Assembly: GCA_965242595.1 (NCBI GenBank)
Contig: OZ251464.1
Location: 1,612,001-1,676,000, forward strand
Direction of reading: 5' to 3'
Length of the DNA stretch: 64,000 nt
DNA from: SP197 sp965242595
GTDB lineage: Bacteria > Pseudomonadota > Alphaproteobacteria > SP197
A program made the translations under genes and the position numbers. Shown here in pieces: positions 16,749 to 28,571 of the stretch (position 1 is the stretch's first letter; every line of letters starts with the position of its first letter). A model generated the notes under the pieces. That model ran no database searches. It was not told the origin of the DNA and saw only the letters and a list, made by a program, of their open reading frames with translations.

Positions 16749-17037
16749 CGACGGTGGCTCCTTTGGCGTTCCCGGCGGCGCCCCCGGCATCCCGCACGAC
16801 GCAGGCGGCACCGCTCCGGACGGGCGTGTGGTCGATTCCTGGGGGGCAACCATACACCATCGCCGGCCCCGCTGCGCTATGACGGCGGCCATGCCCACCA
16901 GTGTGGAAGCCTGCAAGGCGCCGGAGTGGCGCGGGCGCGGGCACCGCGTGGCCGGAATGCGGCCAGGCGCCTCATGCGCGGGCATCCACCGCACGCGCCA
17001 CAGCGCCGGCGCGGGCCGCCGGGCTTTCGTGGGGCGG
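16749..17037. other. Gene-free leader between tRNA-Val and the island operon
   Basis: This stretch of 289 bases must hold the island promoter if the operon is not read through from tRNA-Val. The helicase frame stays open for most of it, but no start with a good ribosome binding site was seen above the TTG. I found no clear promoter boxes, terminator or repeat of the tRNA 3' end. Confidence 0.4.
16758..16764 (-). promoter_or_regulatory. Ribosome binding site deciding the helicase TTG start
   Basis: AAAGGAG, a strong Shine-Dalgarno match, precedes a TTG codon by 9 nt. The upstream in-frame ATG codons have no comparable site. This supports initiation of the helicase at TTG. Confidence 0.55.
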
Positions 17038-17109
17038 TGGGCGGTGACGGGATCGAACCGCCGACCTGCTGGGTGTAAGCCAGCCGCTCTCCCGCTGAGC
17101 TAACCGCCC
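17038..17109 (-). tRNA. tRNA-Val (TAC)
   Basis: The acceptor stem pairs GGGCGGT with ACCGCCC, and the anticodon stem GCTGG/CCAGC encloses the loop CTTACAC with anticodon TAC. The T-arm reads GGCGGTTCGATCCCGTC. The bases after the discriminator A are CCG, so CCA is not fully encoded and must be added. The island begins directly after its 3' end. Confidence 0.96.
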
Positions 17110-17170
17110 TTCAGGCGAGCGGAAGCCGCCGGCGGCCGGGGGCTGCCAGCGGCCGCCGGGACGGAGCGGT

Positions 17171-17443
17171 TCAGTTGACCGCGTCTTTCAGCGTCCGCCC
17201 CGCCTTGAATTTGGGCTGTTTAGAGGCCGGCACGTCGATGACCTCGTTGGTGCGCGGGTTGCGGCCCTTGCTGGCGGCGCGATGCGCCACCGAGAACGTA
17301 CCGAAGCCGATGATGCGCACATCCTCGCCCTGGGACAGGGCATCGACGATCGAGGAAAACGCGGCATCCACGACGAGGGCGGCGGTCGCCCTGCTCTGGC
17401 CCGACTTGACGGCAACGACAGAGATGAGATCGTTCTTGTTCAC
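17171..17443 (-). CDS. hupB: DNA-binding protein HU
   Basis: This is a nucleoid-associated histone-like protein of 90 aa, which acts as a dimer that bends DNA. The DNA-binding arm signature is IIGFGTFSVAHRAASKGRNP, followed by the conserved FKAGRTLKDAV. The start is GTG, supported by GGAGGGGG about 8 nt upstream. It follows lon on the same strand, as in many alphaproteobacteria, and precedes tRNA-Val. The intergenic region before it holds an 11-bp-periodic repeat array. Confidence 0.95.
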   Translation of the reverse strand: MNKNDLISVVAVKSGQSRATAALVVDAAFSSIVDALSQGEDVRIIGFGTFSVAHRAASKGRNPRTNEVIDVPASKQPKFKAGRTLKDAVN

Positions 17444-17582
17444 GGCAAAACCCCCTCCAATGTTTGGCCTGCGACGGCAAGAGCTGAACGGCCAGCACCC
17501 TCACAGCGGCGGCGATGCTAGCGGTAACCGGCGGCAGCCGTCAACGCGCCATTGCGGCGCGGGGCGGTGGCCGCGCTGGCGC

Positions 17583-17626
17583 CTGTCATGCGGCTGTCAC
17601 AGGGCTGTCATGTGGCTGCCGGGCGC
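17583..17626. repeat. 11-bp-periodic repeat array, locus 2
   Basis: Four 11-bp units follow each other in phase: CTGTCATGCGG, CTGTCACAGGG, CTGTCATGTGG and CTGCCGGGCGC. All are of the CTGTC type; no complementary units follow. The array lies between lon and hupB, just after the lon stop codon. Confidence 0.6.
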
Positions 17627-17636
17627 GTCGGCGGGG

Positions 17637-20048
<2,412 letters not shown>

Positions 20049-20195
20049 GGCACTGGCCTCCCTTTGCCTGTTGCCGGAGCTGCCGGCGGTCCGGCGCGCG
20101 GCGCCCATGAGAGCCCCGGCGACCGATTCAAAGTGGTGTGGCGGGGCGCGAACATCAAGGAGCGTTCCGGGGCGGGGCCGGCGGCGCGGCGCGGT

Positions 20196-21455
<1,260 letters not shown>

Positions 21456-21575
21456 CGGGCAGATTCTCCCGCAGACCTGTGACGCAGCCATGTTAGACAG
21501 AGCGTCCAGCCTGGCACAACCACCCCCCTGTATCGCGCCATAACGACGGAAAGCGCGGGGGCATCCATGGGGCGG

Positions 21576-22214
21576 CTAGCCCTTGTCCCGCTCGTCGTCA
21601 AGGGCGCCGCGCGAGGTGACGACCTCGTCGATGAGGCCGAATTCCCTGGCCTTGTCCGGGGTCATGAAGGTGTCGCGCTCCATGTTTTCCTCGATTACGG
21701 CCAGTTCCTGGCCGGTGTGGCTGGCGAAGATTTCGTTCAGGCGCTGGCGCACGAACAGGATTTCGCGGGCGTGGATCTCGATATCGGCGGCCTGGCCCTG
21801 CACGCCGCCGGAAGGCTGGTGGATCATGATGCGCGACTGCGGCAGGGCATGGCGCTGGCCCTTGGCGCCGGCGCACAGCAGCAGCGCGCCCATGGAGGCG
21901 GCCTGGCCGATGCACAGGGTTTGAACCTGGGGGCGGATATACTGCATGGTGTCGTACATTGCCAGGCCGGCGGTGACGGTGCCGCCGGGCGAGTTGATGT
22001 AGAGCGCGATGTCTTTGGTGGGGTTTTCCGCCTCCAGGAACAGCAGCTGAGCGCACAGCAAGCTGGCGACGTGGTCGTTCACGCCGCCGGTGAGGAAGAC
22101 GATGCGTTCCTTCAGCAGGCGGGAATAGATGTCGTAGGCCCGCTCGCCCCTTGCGGTCTGCTCGACCACCATGGGGATCAGCATGTTGGCATAGATGTCG
22201 CCGGGATCGCGCAT
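21576..22214 (-). CDS. clpP: ATP-dependent Clp protease proteolytic subunit ClpP
   Basis: This is the serine peptidase that forms the barrel-shaped core of ClpXP. The product is 212 aa, the usual size. The catalytic triad is Ser107 in GQAASMGALL, His132 in MIHQPSGG and Asp181 in ERDTFMT. It follows the trigger factor gene by 11 nt and precedes clpX, so chaperone and protease genes are probably co-transcribed. Confidence 0.97.
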   Translation of the reverse strand: MRDPGDIYANMLIPMVVEQTARGERAYDIYSRLLKERIVFLTGGVNDHVASLLCAQLLFLEAENPTKDIALYINSPGGTVTAGLAMYDTMQYIRPQVQTLCIGQAASMGALLLCAGAKGQRHALPQSRIMIHQPSGGVQGQAADIEIHAREILFVRQRLNEIFASHTGQELAVIEENMERDTFMTPDKAREFGLIDEVVTSRGALDDERDKG

Positions 22215-22225
22215 ATGTCGCTCCG

Positions 22226-23722
22226 CTAGGCGCTGGCGGTGCTGGCGTCATCTGGGGCGGCGGCGGCGCCCTGCCCGCCCTCGTCGTTCGGCGTGGCGCC
22301 TTCTTCCGCCCGCTCGATGGCGAAGAACTCCTCCAGCGTCACCTTGCGCTCGCTGAGCTCCACCTGGGTGAGGATGTCGTCCACCACCAGGTCTTCCAGC
22401 AGCGGCGTCGTCAGCTCGCGGACGGCCTGGGGGTTGTCCCGGTAATAGCGGGCGATGCGGGCCTCCTGGCCGGGGAACTGGCGCATCCGCTGCATCACCG
22501 CATCCTGCATCTGCTCGGGCGTGATTTCGATGTTGCGCGCGTGCGCCACCTCGCCCAGCAACAGGGCGAGGCGGACGCGGCGCTCGGCGATGGCGCGGTA
22601 TTCCTGCCGCGCCTGCGCGCCATCGTCGTCCCCGCCCGCGTCCGGGGGCCGGTCGCCGCCTTCGCCACCGCCATCGCTATCGCCGCCACCGTCGTCGCCA
22701 TGATCGTTGCCGCCACCGTCACGGTCGCCACCGTCATGGTCGTGGCCCGCGCGGTCCTGGCCGCGTTCCAGCTGGGACCAGATGGCGTCGAATTCGCGCT
22801 GGGCCAGGCTGGGCGGCACCTCGAAGCTGTAGGCGGTGGCGAGCTTGTCCAGCAGGCCCCGCTTCAGCCTGGCGCGGGCCAGCTGGCCGTATTCGGCCCC
22901 CAGGCGCCGGCCCAGCCCGGCGCGCAGCTCGTCCAGGCTCTCGACGCCCTGGCTTTTGGCGAACGCCTCGTCCAGTTCCGGCAGTTCGACCAGGCGGACC
23001 TGTTTGACCTCGACCTGGAAGACGGCCGTTTTGCCGGCCAGCTGGCTGGCGCCGTAATCCTCCGGGAAGGTGGCCTCGACCTGGAAGCTCGCGCCCGCCT
23101 TTCTGCCCTTCAGACTTTCCTCCAGCTGGGGCAGCAGGCGCCCGGCGCCGATCTCCACGGTCCGGTCCTGGCCGCTGCCGCCAGCGAAGGCCTCGCCATC
23201 CACCTTGCCGGCAAAGTCGATGACCACGGCATCGCCCTCCCCGGCCTCGTGGCCGGGTTCGGCATCGGTGAGGGATCTGCCGTGCTGGCGCAGGCGTTCC
23301 AGCGCCTTGTCGATGTCGTCCTCGCCCACCTGGATCGCCAGGTTCTCCAGCCGGTAGCCGGAGAAGTCGCCGGTTTCGATCTCCGGCATCGCCTCGAAGG
23401 CCAGCACATATTCCAGATCCTGGCCTTCGTCGAAGGACATGTCTTCGATGCTGGGCTGGGTCGCCGGGCGCACGCCCTGCTGGGTGACGGCCTCGCCGGA
23501 GGTATCGCGCAGCGTCTGCTGGACCACCTCGCCGACGATGTTCTTGCCGAACTGGCGCTTCAGCAGATCGACCGGGACCTTGCCCGGGCGGAAGCCCTTG
23601 AGGCGGACGGTGCGCTGCAACTCGCCCAGCCGGGCCTCGATGCGGCTCGCCATGTCGGCGGCTGCGACCGTCACCTTGTATTGGCGCTTCAGCCCCTCGC
23701 AAACGGTCTGGGTCACCTGCAT
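22226..23722 (-). CDS. tig: Trigger factor with Asp/Gly/His-rich insertion
   Basis: This is the ribosome-bound chaperone and prolyl isomerase. The N-terminal ribosome-binding signature GFRPGKVP is at residues 43-50 and the FKBP-type domain follows at about 150-240. At 498 aa the protein is longer than usual, because residues about 321-368 of the C-terminal domain are replaced or expanded by a low-complexity run of Asp, Gly and His (AGHDHDGGDRDGG is part of it). The DNA there is a degenerate short tandem repeat. The insert could bind metal ions, which is inference. Confidence 0.94.
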   Translation of the reverse strand: MQVTQTVCEGLKRQYKVTVAAADMASRIEARLGELQRTVRLKGFRPGKVPVDLLKRQFGKNIVGEVVQQTLRDTSGEAVTQQGVRPATQPSIEDMSFDEGQDLEYVLAFEAMPEIETGDFSGYRLENLAIQVGEDDIDKALERLRQHGRSLTDAEPGHEAGEGDAVVIDFAGKVDGEAFAGGSGQDRTVEIGAGRLLPQLEESLKGRKAGASFQVEATFPEDYGASQLAGKTAVFQVEVKQVRLVELPELDEAFAKSQGVESLDELRAGLGRRLGAEYGQLARARLKRGLLDKLATAYSFEVPPSLAQREFDAIWSQLERGQDRAGHDHDGGDRDGGGNDHGDDGGGDSDGGGEGGDRPPDAGGDDDGAQARQEYRAIAERRVRLALLLGEVAHARNIEITPEQMQDAVMQRMRQFPGQEARIARYYRDNPQAVRELTTPLLEDLVVDDILTQVELSERKVTLEEFFAIERAEEGATPNDEGGQGAAAAPDDASTASA

Positions 23723-23777
23723 GGAATCGCTCCAGCTGAGTCCTTCAGGGCCATGCTCGCTCTCCGGACCGGCAGCG

Positions 23778-23862
23778 TGGTGCGGGCGGAGGGACTTGAA
23801 CCCCCAAGACTTGCGTCACCAGAACCTAAATCTGGCGTGTCTACCTGTTCCACCACGCCCGC
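23778..23862 (-). tRNA. tRNA-Leu (TAG)
   Basis: This is a class II tRNA with a long variable arm. The acceptor stem GCGGGCG pairs with CGCCCGC, and the anticodon stem CCAGA/TCTGG encloses TTTAGGT with anticodon TAG. The T-arm contains GGTTCAAGTCC and CCA is encoded. It lies just upstream of tig. Confidence 0.97.
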
Positions 23863-23909
23863 AGTTCGGGGGCGATATAGTCGCGAACGGGGCAAGCTGC
23901 AACCGCCCG

Positions 23910-25274
23910 TCACCGCCGCGCCAGCGCGCGCAGCTCGCCGGACGCCGCTATCTGGCCCCGGGTCACGAAGGCTTCGTGGTTGGCGGCGATCTCGTCCAGC
24001 CGGTAGAGATAGTTGACCATCAGGCCCGCCGCCTCGGCCAGGCCCCGGGGCGAGAGATCGCCCATCCAGTTCAGCCGTTCCACCCGGGCGCCGTTGGCGA
24101 GATGAAAGCGGGCCACGGCATCCAGCGGGCGCCCGCCGCGCTTTTCTTCCAGCAGATAGCGCCCGGCCAGGATGGTCAGCTGCCGCTGCCAGGGCTTCAG
24201 GGCGGTGGCGCTGGCGGCATCCAGGGCGGCGATCAGGGCGGCCGGCGCCCGCGCCGGCGCGATGCCGGCGGGCGGATGCTCCAGCATGGGCGCCGCCGCC
24301 AGCCGGGGCCGGAGCCAGCCGGTGAAGCCCGGCATGGGCGAAAGGGTGGCGAAGCTGCGCAGCTGGGGCAGCTCGCGCCGCAGCCTGTCAACCACGCGCT
24401 TGATCAGGAAATCGCCCAGGCTGACGCCGACCAGGCCGGGCTGGGTGTTGGAGATGGAATAGAAGATCGCGGTCTCGGCCCGCTCTGCCGCCAGCGCCGG
24501 GGCTTCCGGGTCCAGCAGGCGCTGAACATTGTCGGCCATGGCCTCCACCAGGGCGACCTCGACGAAGATCAGCGGCTCGTCCGGCATATGAGGGTGGAAG
24601 AAGGCGAACAGCCTGCGGTCGCTCTCCAGCCGATGCTTGAGGTCGTCCCAGCTGGCGATGCGGTGGACCGCCTCATAGGCGATCAGCTTTTCCAGCAGCG
24701 AGGCCGGCATGTCCCAGGTCAGGCGCCGCAGCTCGAGAAAGCCGACATCGAACCACGCCGAAAGCAGGCGCCGCAGGTCTTCGGCCAGCGGCCCCAGCCC
24801 AGGCTCGTCATGGCGCCCGGCCAGCGCCTCGGCGCGCATATCGACCAGGAACCCGAGGCCGTCGGGCAGGCCGTTGAAGCGGGTGAAGAGGCGCATGCGC
24901 GGCGCTTCCGCCGCCGCGCGCAAGGTGGCGGCCAGCTTCCGCTTGGCGGCGCCATCGCCGGCGGCGAGCAGCGCCCGCGCCCGGTTTTCCACCGCGCCCG
25001 TGTCGATGTCGAAATCGCGCGCCAGCATGGCCAGAAAACGGCGCCGCCCGGCCCGGTCCTGGGCCAGATAGGCGCGGCCGATGCGGGCGGCATGGGCGCG
25101 GGCCAGGGCCTCGCCGCCACGCGCCTCGATGCAGGCGCGCACCTCCTGGCGCAGGCGGTCGAGGTCGCCGTCGCGCCCGGCGCCGGCCAGAGGCAGCGCC
25201 TCGGCGATCTCCTGCCAGGCGGAGGTCAGGCGTTGCAGCGTCCGGTCCCACAGCCCCGGGGGCAGCGCGCTCAT
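23910..25274 (-). CDS. Malonyl-CoA decarboxylase
   Basis: This enzyme converts malonyl-CoA to acetyl-CoA and CO2. The 455-aa product has the family's helical N-terminal domain and the C-terminal catalytic domain, with VHRIASWDDLKHRLESDRR, FFHPHMPDEPLIFVEVAL and the signature YSISNTQPGLVGVSLGDFLI (20 residues, near 285-305). The start used forms an ATGA overlap with the upstream NAD(P)HX repair gene; an ATG two codons upstream is also possible. It may supply acetyl-CoA from malonate or trim malonyl-CoA pools; no malonate transporter is nearby. Confidence 0.93.
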   Translation of the reverse strand: MSALPPGLWDRTLQRLTSAWQEIAEALPLAGAGRDGDLDRLRQEVRACIEARGGEALARAHAARIGRAYLAQDRAGRRRFLAMLARDFDIDTGAVENRARALLAAGDGAAKRKLAATLRAAAEAPRMRLFTRFNGLPDGLGFLVDMRAEALAGRHDEPGLGPLAEDLRRLLSAWFDVGFLELRRLTWDMPASLLEKLIAYEAVHRIASWDDLKHRLESDRRLFAFFHPHMPDEPLIFVEVALVEAMADNVQRLLDPEAPALAAERAETAIFYSISNTQPGLVGVSLGDFLIKRVVDRLRRELPQLRSFATLSPMPGFTGWLRPRLAAAPMLEHPPAGIAPARAPAALIAALDAASATALKPWQRQLTILAGRYLLEEKRGGRPLDAVARFHLANGARVERLNWMGDLSPRGLAEAAGLMVNYLYRLDEIAANHEAFVTRGQIAASGELRALARR

Positions 25275-26869
25275 CGCCACCCCTGCCCGCGCGCGCCGGC
25301 GGGGGCGCCCTCCCCTCGCCCGCCGCCGCGCCGCCCCGACCGGCGGCGGGGTCCGCGCAGCAGGCGGCGCAGGGCGGCCGGCACCGCTTCGGGCAGATCT
25401 TCGGCGATCAGGCCGGGACCCAGGCGCCGGGCGATGTCGCCGTGGAGCCAGACCGCCATGGCGGCGGCGTCGAAACCGGCCACGCCCTGGGCCATCAGCC
25501 CGGCGACGAAGCCCGCCAGCACGTCGCCGGAACCGGCCGTGGCCAGGAAGGGGCTGCCATGGGCGTCGATCACGGCCATGCCGTCGGGGCGGGCGATGGT
25601 GGTGTCCGGGCCCTTCAGCACCACCGTGCAGCCGGCCCGGGCGGCAGCGGCGCGAACATCGCCCAGGCGGTCGCCGCCGCGCGCGAACAGGCGGGCGAAC
25701 TCGCCCTCATGGGGGGTGAGCACGCAGGCGGGGTGGAGGCGGGCGAACAGCTCCTCCGGGCAGGCCTGGAAAACGGTGAGCGCGTCGGCGTCCAGCACCA
25801 GCGGCACGCCGGTGGCCAGGGCCAGGACCACCGTCTCGCGGGTGGCGGCGCCGATGCCCTGGCCCGGCCCCAGCACGGCGGCCGCCATGCGCCGTTCCCG
25901 CAGCAGCGCCTGGAAGGCGCAAGGCGAGGCCACCGCCGTGTTCATCACCGCGCTGTGATGGGCGGCATAGACCGTGAGCGCCGCCGGCGGCACGGCGCAG
26001 GTCACCAGCCCGGCGCCGATGCGCAGCCCGGCCCGGGCCGCCAGCCGGGCGGCGCCGGACGAAGCCACGCCGCCGCCAGCGACGGCGAGATGGCCGCGCC
26101 GGTGCTTGTGGTCGTCGTCTCGCGGCCAGGGCCAGCTTTGGCGCCACAAAGCCGGCCCGTTCTGCGCCTGGCCCGGGGCGCCCGGGGCGCCCGGGGCGAT
26201 GGTGGCGACGGTGGCTACGGTCTCGTCGGCGATGCCGATATCGGCGACCACCAGCTCGCCGCACAAGGCGTGCCCCGGCATCAGCAGCTGGCCGGGACGG
26301 GCGCGGCAGAAGGTCACCGTCAATGCGGCGCGCCCGGCGCCGCCGCGCAAAGCGCCGCTGTCGCCATCGACGCCGCTGGGGATATCGACCGCCACCAGCG
26401 GGCAGGCGAAGGCTTGCAGCAGGGCGACCAGCTCGCCGTCGAGGTCGCGGGCAAGCCCGGTGCCGAACAGGGCATCGACGACCAGGTCAGGCGCCTCCAT
26501 CGCCTCGACCCGGGCGCGGGTCAGCGGCGCCACCGGCCCCTGCCAGGCCGCCAGCATGGCGGCGGCGGCGCCCTTCAGGGCCTGGGGCCGGCCCAGCAGG
26601 GCGACGCTGGCCTCCCAGCCCTTCTCCGTCAGCAGGCGGGCCACCGCCAGGCCGTCGCCGCCATTGTTGCCGGGGCCGCACAGCACCAGCACGCGCCCGG
26701 GCGGCCAGCGCCGGGCGATGGCCTCGGCAACGGCGGCGCCGGCGCGCTCCATCAGCACGGCCTCCGGCGTGCCGGCGGCAACGGTGAGGCGTTCCGCCTC
26801 GCGCATCTGGGCTGCGGTCATGAGGGCCAGGGAAAGAGCGTTCCCGGCCCGGCCGGCGGCGACGGTCAT
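25271..26869 (-). CDS. nnr: Bifunctional NAD(P)H-hydrate epimerase/dehydratase
   Basis: This enzyme repairs damaged NAD(P)H hydrates. The 532-aa protein joins an N-terminal YjeF epimerase domain (LCGPGNNGGDGLAVARLL) to a C-terminal ADP/ATP-dependent dehydratase domain (VLTPHEGEFARLF, then TAGSGDVLAGFVAGLMAQG). A low-complexity APGAPGAPG segment lies at the domain junction and the C-terminus is Arg/Gly-rich. The ATG overlaps the preceding methyltransferase stop as ATGA, and its own stop overlaps the decarboxylase start. Confidence 0.94.
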   Translation of the reverse strand: MTVAAGRAGNALSLALMTAAQMREAERLTVAAGTPEAVLMERAGAAVAEAIARRWPPGRVLVLCGPGNNGGDGLAVARLLTEKGWEASVALLGRPQALKGAAAAMLAAWQGPVAPLTRARVEAMEAPDLVVDALFGTGLARDLDGELVALLQAFACPLVAVDIPSGVDGDSGALRGGAGRAALTVTFCRARPGQLLMPGHALCGELVVADIGIADETVATVATIAPGAPGAPGQAQNGPALWRQSWPWPRDDDHKHRRGHLAVAGGGVASSGAARLAARAGLRIGAGLVTCAVPPAALTVYAAHHSAVMNTAVASPCAFQALLRERRMAAAVLGPGQGIGAATRETVVLALATGVPLVLDADALTVFQACPEELFARLHPACVLTPHEGEFARLFARGGDRLGDVRAAAARAGCTVVLKGPDTTIARPDGMAVIDAHGSPFLATAGSGDVLAGFVAGLMAQGVAGFDAAAMAVWLHGDIARRLGPGLIAEDLPEAVPAALRRLLRGPRRRSGRRGGGRGEGAPAGARGQGWR

Positions 26870-27564
26870 CGCCCGGCGCGCACCCCCGTGAACAGATCGA
26901 CCCGCATGGGCTGCTCGAAGCTGTAGCCGCCTTCCCGGTCGCGCCCGGCCTGGAACAGGGCGCGCACGCGGGGGGTATCGACCTCGCTGCGGCGATAGCC
27001 GTTATAGCCATAGCCGCACACCTGGGCGACGAAGGCGTCGAAATCGTCATAGCGGCCGCAGGCGCTGAAGGCGTGTGTGCTGGCGGCGCGAAAACGGGGG
27101 CGGGCGAAGCTCGCCAGCAGCGCCTTTGCCGCCTGGCGCTGGCGGGTTTCGTCGTGGAACGGTCGCATCAGGTCGCTGTGGGCGCCGCCGCTTTCCGGCT
27201 CCAGCACGTAGAGGAAGCCGTGGCGGGGCTCCAGCACCCGCAGCGCCTCTTGCAGCGCCTGGGTCATCGCCGCCATCGGCACGTGGTGGAGCGATTTGGA
27301 GAACACCACGCCGTCCATGCTGGCATCGGCGCAGGGCATGGCTTCGGCGCCGGTTTCGTGAAAAGCGATATCGGGGCCGGCGAGTTCCAGCCGGTTGCGC
27401 CGCGCCTGGTTCGGCTCCGGCTCCAGGGCCACCACGCTGGCGCCGCGCGCGACCATGGCCCGGGCCAGAGTGCCGTCGCCACAACCGGCATCGACGACGC
27501 GCTTGCCCGCCAGGGAAAGCAGGCGGTCCATGGTCGCCAGAGCCGGATCGGGGGGTGCGGTCAT
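26866..27564 (-). CDS. Class I SAM-dependent methyltransferase
   Basis: The 232-aa protein has the methyltransferase fold: motif I VVDAGCGDGTLARAM, an acidic residue in VVALEPEPNQ (motif II), and GVVFSKSLHHVPM matching motif IV and the following loop. The substrate is unknown. It is the first of three coupled genes with nnr and the malonyl-CoA decarboxylase. The start giving MTAPPDPALA is used because the sequence above it approaches tRNA-Pro; it lacks an ideal ribosome binding site. Confidence 0.85.
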   Translation of the reverse strand: MTAPPDPALATMDRLLSLAGKRVVDAGCGDGTLARAMVARGASVVALEPEPNQARRNRLELAGPDIAFHETGAEAMPCADASMDGVVFSKSLHHVPMAAMTQALQEALRVLEPRHGFLYVLEPESGGAHSDLMRPFHDETRQRQAAKALLASFARPRFRAASTHAFSACGRYDDFDAFVAQVCGYGYNGYRRSEVDTPRVRALFQAGRDREGGYSFEQPMRVDLFTGVRAGR

Positions 27565-27598
27565 GGCCTTGGGCGAGACCCGTTCTCCTTGCGGGCGG

Positions 27599-27672
27599 TC
27601 GGAGCGGCAGGATTTGAACCTGCGACCTACGGTCCCCCAGACCGTTGCGCTACCTGGCTGCGCCACGCTCCG
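27599..27672 (-). tRNA. tRNA-Pro (GGG)
   Basis: The acceptor stem CGGAGCG pairs with CGCTCCG, the anticodon stem ACGGT/ACCGT encloses CTGGGGG with anticodon GGG, and the T-arm reads CAGGTTCAAATCCTG. The discriminator A is followed by CCG, so the final A of CCA is not encoded. It lies between the MerR gene and the methyltransferase. Confidence 0.96.
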
Positions 27673-27700
27673 TTCCGTGCCAGCGTGCAGGTAATATAGG

Positions 27701-28156
27701 TCAGGCGCCGCCGGCCAGCAAGCGGCGGCAGGATTCCAGGGCGGCGATGGCCCGCTCCAGGGTCTTCCTGTCGCCGGCACCGGGGGGTGTGGGCGCCGCC
27801 GGTCCTGTTTCTCCTGGCCCTGCCCCCGGCAAGTCCCGGTCCGCCGGGCGCCGCTCCGCCGAGGCCTGCAAGGCGCCCGGCCCGTCCTGGCGGATCAGGC
27901 GCTGCACGCCCTTGATGGTGTAGCCGTCGCTGTAGAGCAGCTGCTTGATGCGGCGCAGCAGCCGGATGTCTTCGGGCCGGTAATAGCGCCGCCCACCGCC
28001 CCGCTTCAGGGGCCGCAGGCGGGGGAAACGGGTCTCCCAGAAGCGCAGCACATGCTGGGCGACGTTCAGCTCTTCCGCCACTTCGCCGATGGTGCGGAAG
28101 GCGGCGCTGGATTTGGTGGCGCCCTGGCGGCGGGCATCGCCATTGCCGCCGGTCAT
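27701..28156 (-). CDS. MerR family transcriptional regulator
   Basis: This is a 151-aa DNA-binding regulator. The N-terminal winged helix-turn-helix reads FRTIGEVAEELNVAQHVLRF (residues about 20-39), followed by WETRFPRLRPLKR, GGGRRYYRPEDI and a short dimerisation helix. The C-terminal third is proline-rich and variable. No metal-binding cysteines are present, so it is not a classical metal sensor. It is coupled to ihfA by an ATGA overlap, an arrangement conserved downstream of plsX-fabH in alphaproteobacteria; its targets are unknown. Confidence 0.9.
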   Translation of the reverse strand: MTGGNGDARRQGATKSSAAFRTIGEVAEELNVAQHVLRFWETRFPRLRPLKRGGGRRYYRPEDIRLLRRIKQLLYSDGYTIKGVQRLIRQDGPGALQASAERRPADRDLPGAGPGETGPAAPTPPGAGDRKTLERAIAALESCRRLLAGGA

Positions 28157-28452
28157 GACGCGCCCTGGTTCATGCGCTTCTTCAGCACGTGGGAGGAGCG
28201 GAAGACCAGCACCCGGCGGGCGGCGATGGCGACCCGCTGGCCGGTCTTCAGGTTGCGCCCGGTCCGGGCCGCCTTGGCGCGCACGGAGAAGCTGCCGAAG
28301 GAGGAAATCTTGACCGCCTCGCCCCGTTCCAGCCGGCCTGTGACCTCGTCCAGCAGCGCCTCCACCAGCCGGGCCGACTCGCTTTGGGAGAGGCCGATCT
28401 CGCGATAGACGGCATCGGTGAGATGCGCCCGGGTGACGGTTCGTCCCGCCAT
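28153..28452 (-). CDS. ihfA: Integration host factor subunit alpha
   Basis: This is the alpha subunit of IHF, a sequence-specific DNA-bending heterodimer. The 99-aa product has the HU/IHF arm signature KISSFGSFSVRAKAARTGRN and the IHF-alpha-like start RTVTRAHLTDAVYREIGLS. It sits downstream of fabH and upstream of the MerR gene, the standard place for ihfA, which favours alpha over beta. Confidence 0.94.
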   Translation of the reverse strand: MAGRTVTRAHLTDAVYREIGLSQSESARLVEALLDEVTGRLERGEAVKISSFGSFSVRAKAARTGRNLKTGQRVAIAARRVLVFRSSHVLKKRMNQGAS

Positions 28453-28571
28453 GGCTGGCCCCCTCCCAGCGGTTCTTGAGACGGGACATTAACTGGGGCG
28501 GGAAAGTCCGTCAATATCAAGCGGTTGCGTGCGCTATTTCACAGCGCCCGCAGGCCGGGCGCCCTGCCCCG

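Larger units (their letters stand above)
2397..17037. mobile_element. Defence-type genomic island between tRNA-Asp and tRNA-Val
   Basis: In many alphaproteobacteria hupB, tRNA-Val, tRNA-Asp and nuoA are direct neighbours; here about 14.6 kb separates the two tRNAs. The insert carries only minus-strand, mostly overlapping genes of defence-associated families (helicase, DNA methyltransferase, ATPases, TOPRIM-like and HEPN proteins). Base composition is uneven, with an AT-rich gene and an AT-rich segment inside GC-rich genes. No integrase or transposase is present, and I found no repeat of the tRNA-Val 3' end near 2400-2620, so the entry mechanism is not visible. Borders are inferred from the tRNA positions. 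Confidence 0.75.

Noticed and set aside
2397..17037. Search for attL/attR made from the tRNA-Val 3' end
   Set aside because: No copy of the tRNA 3' end was found near the far border and there is no integrase, so tRNA-directed integration is not shown.
13347..17078. A 1243-codon plus-strand open frame opposite the helicase gene
   Set aside because: It mirrors the helicase codon for codon and has no domain features; the minus-strand gene carries clear helicase motifs.
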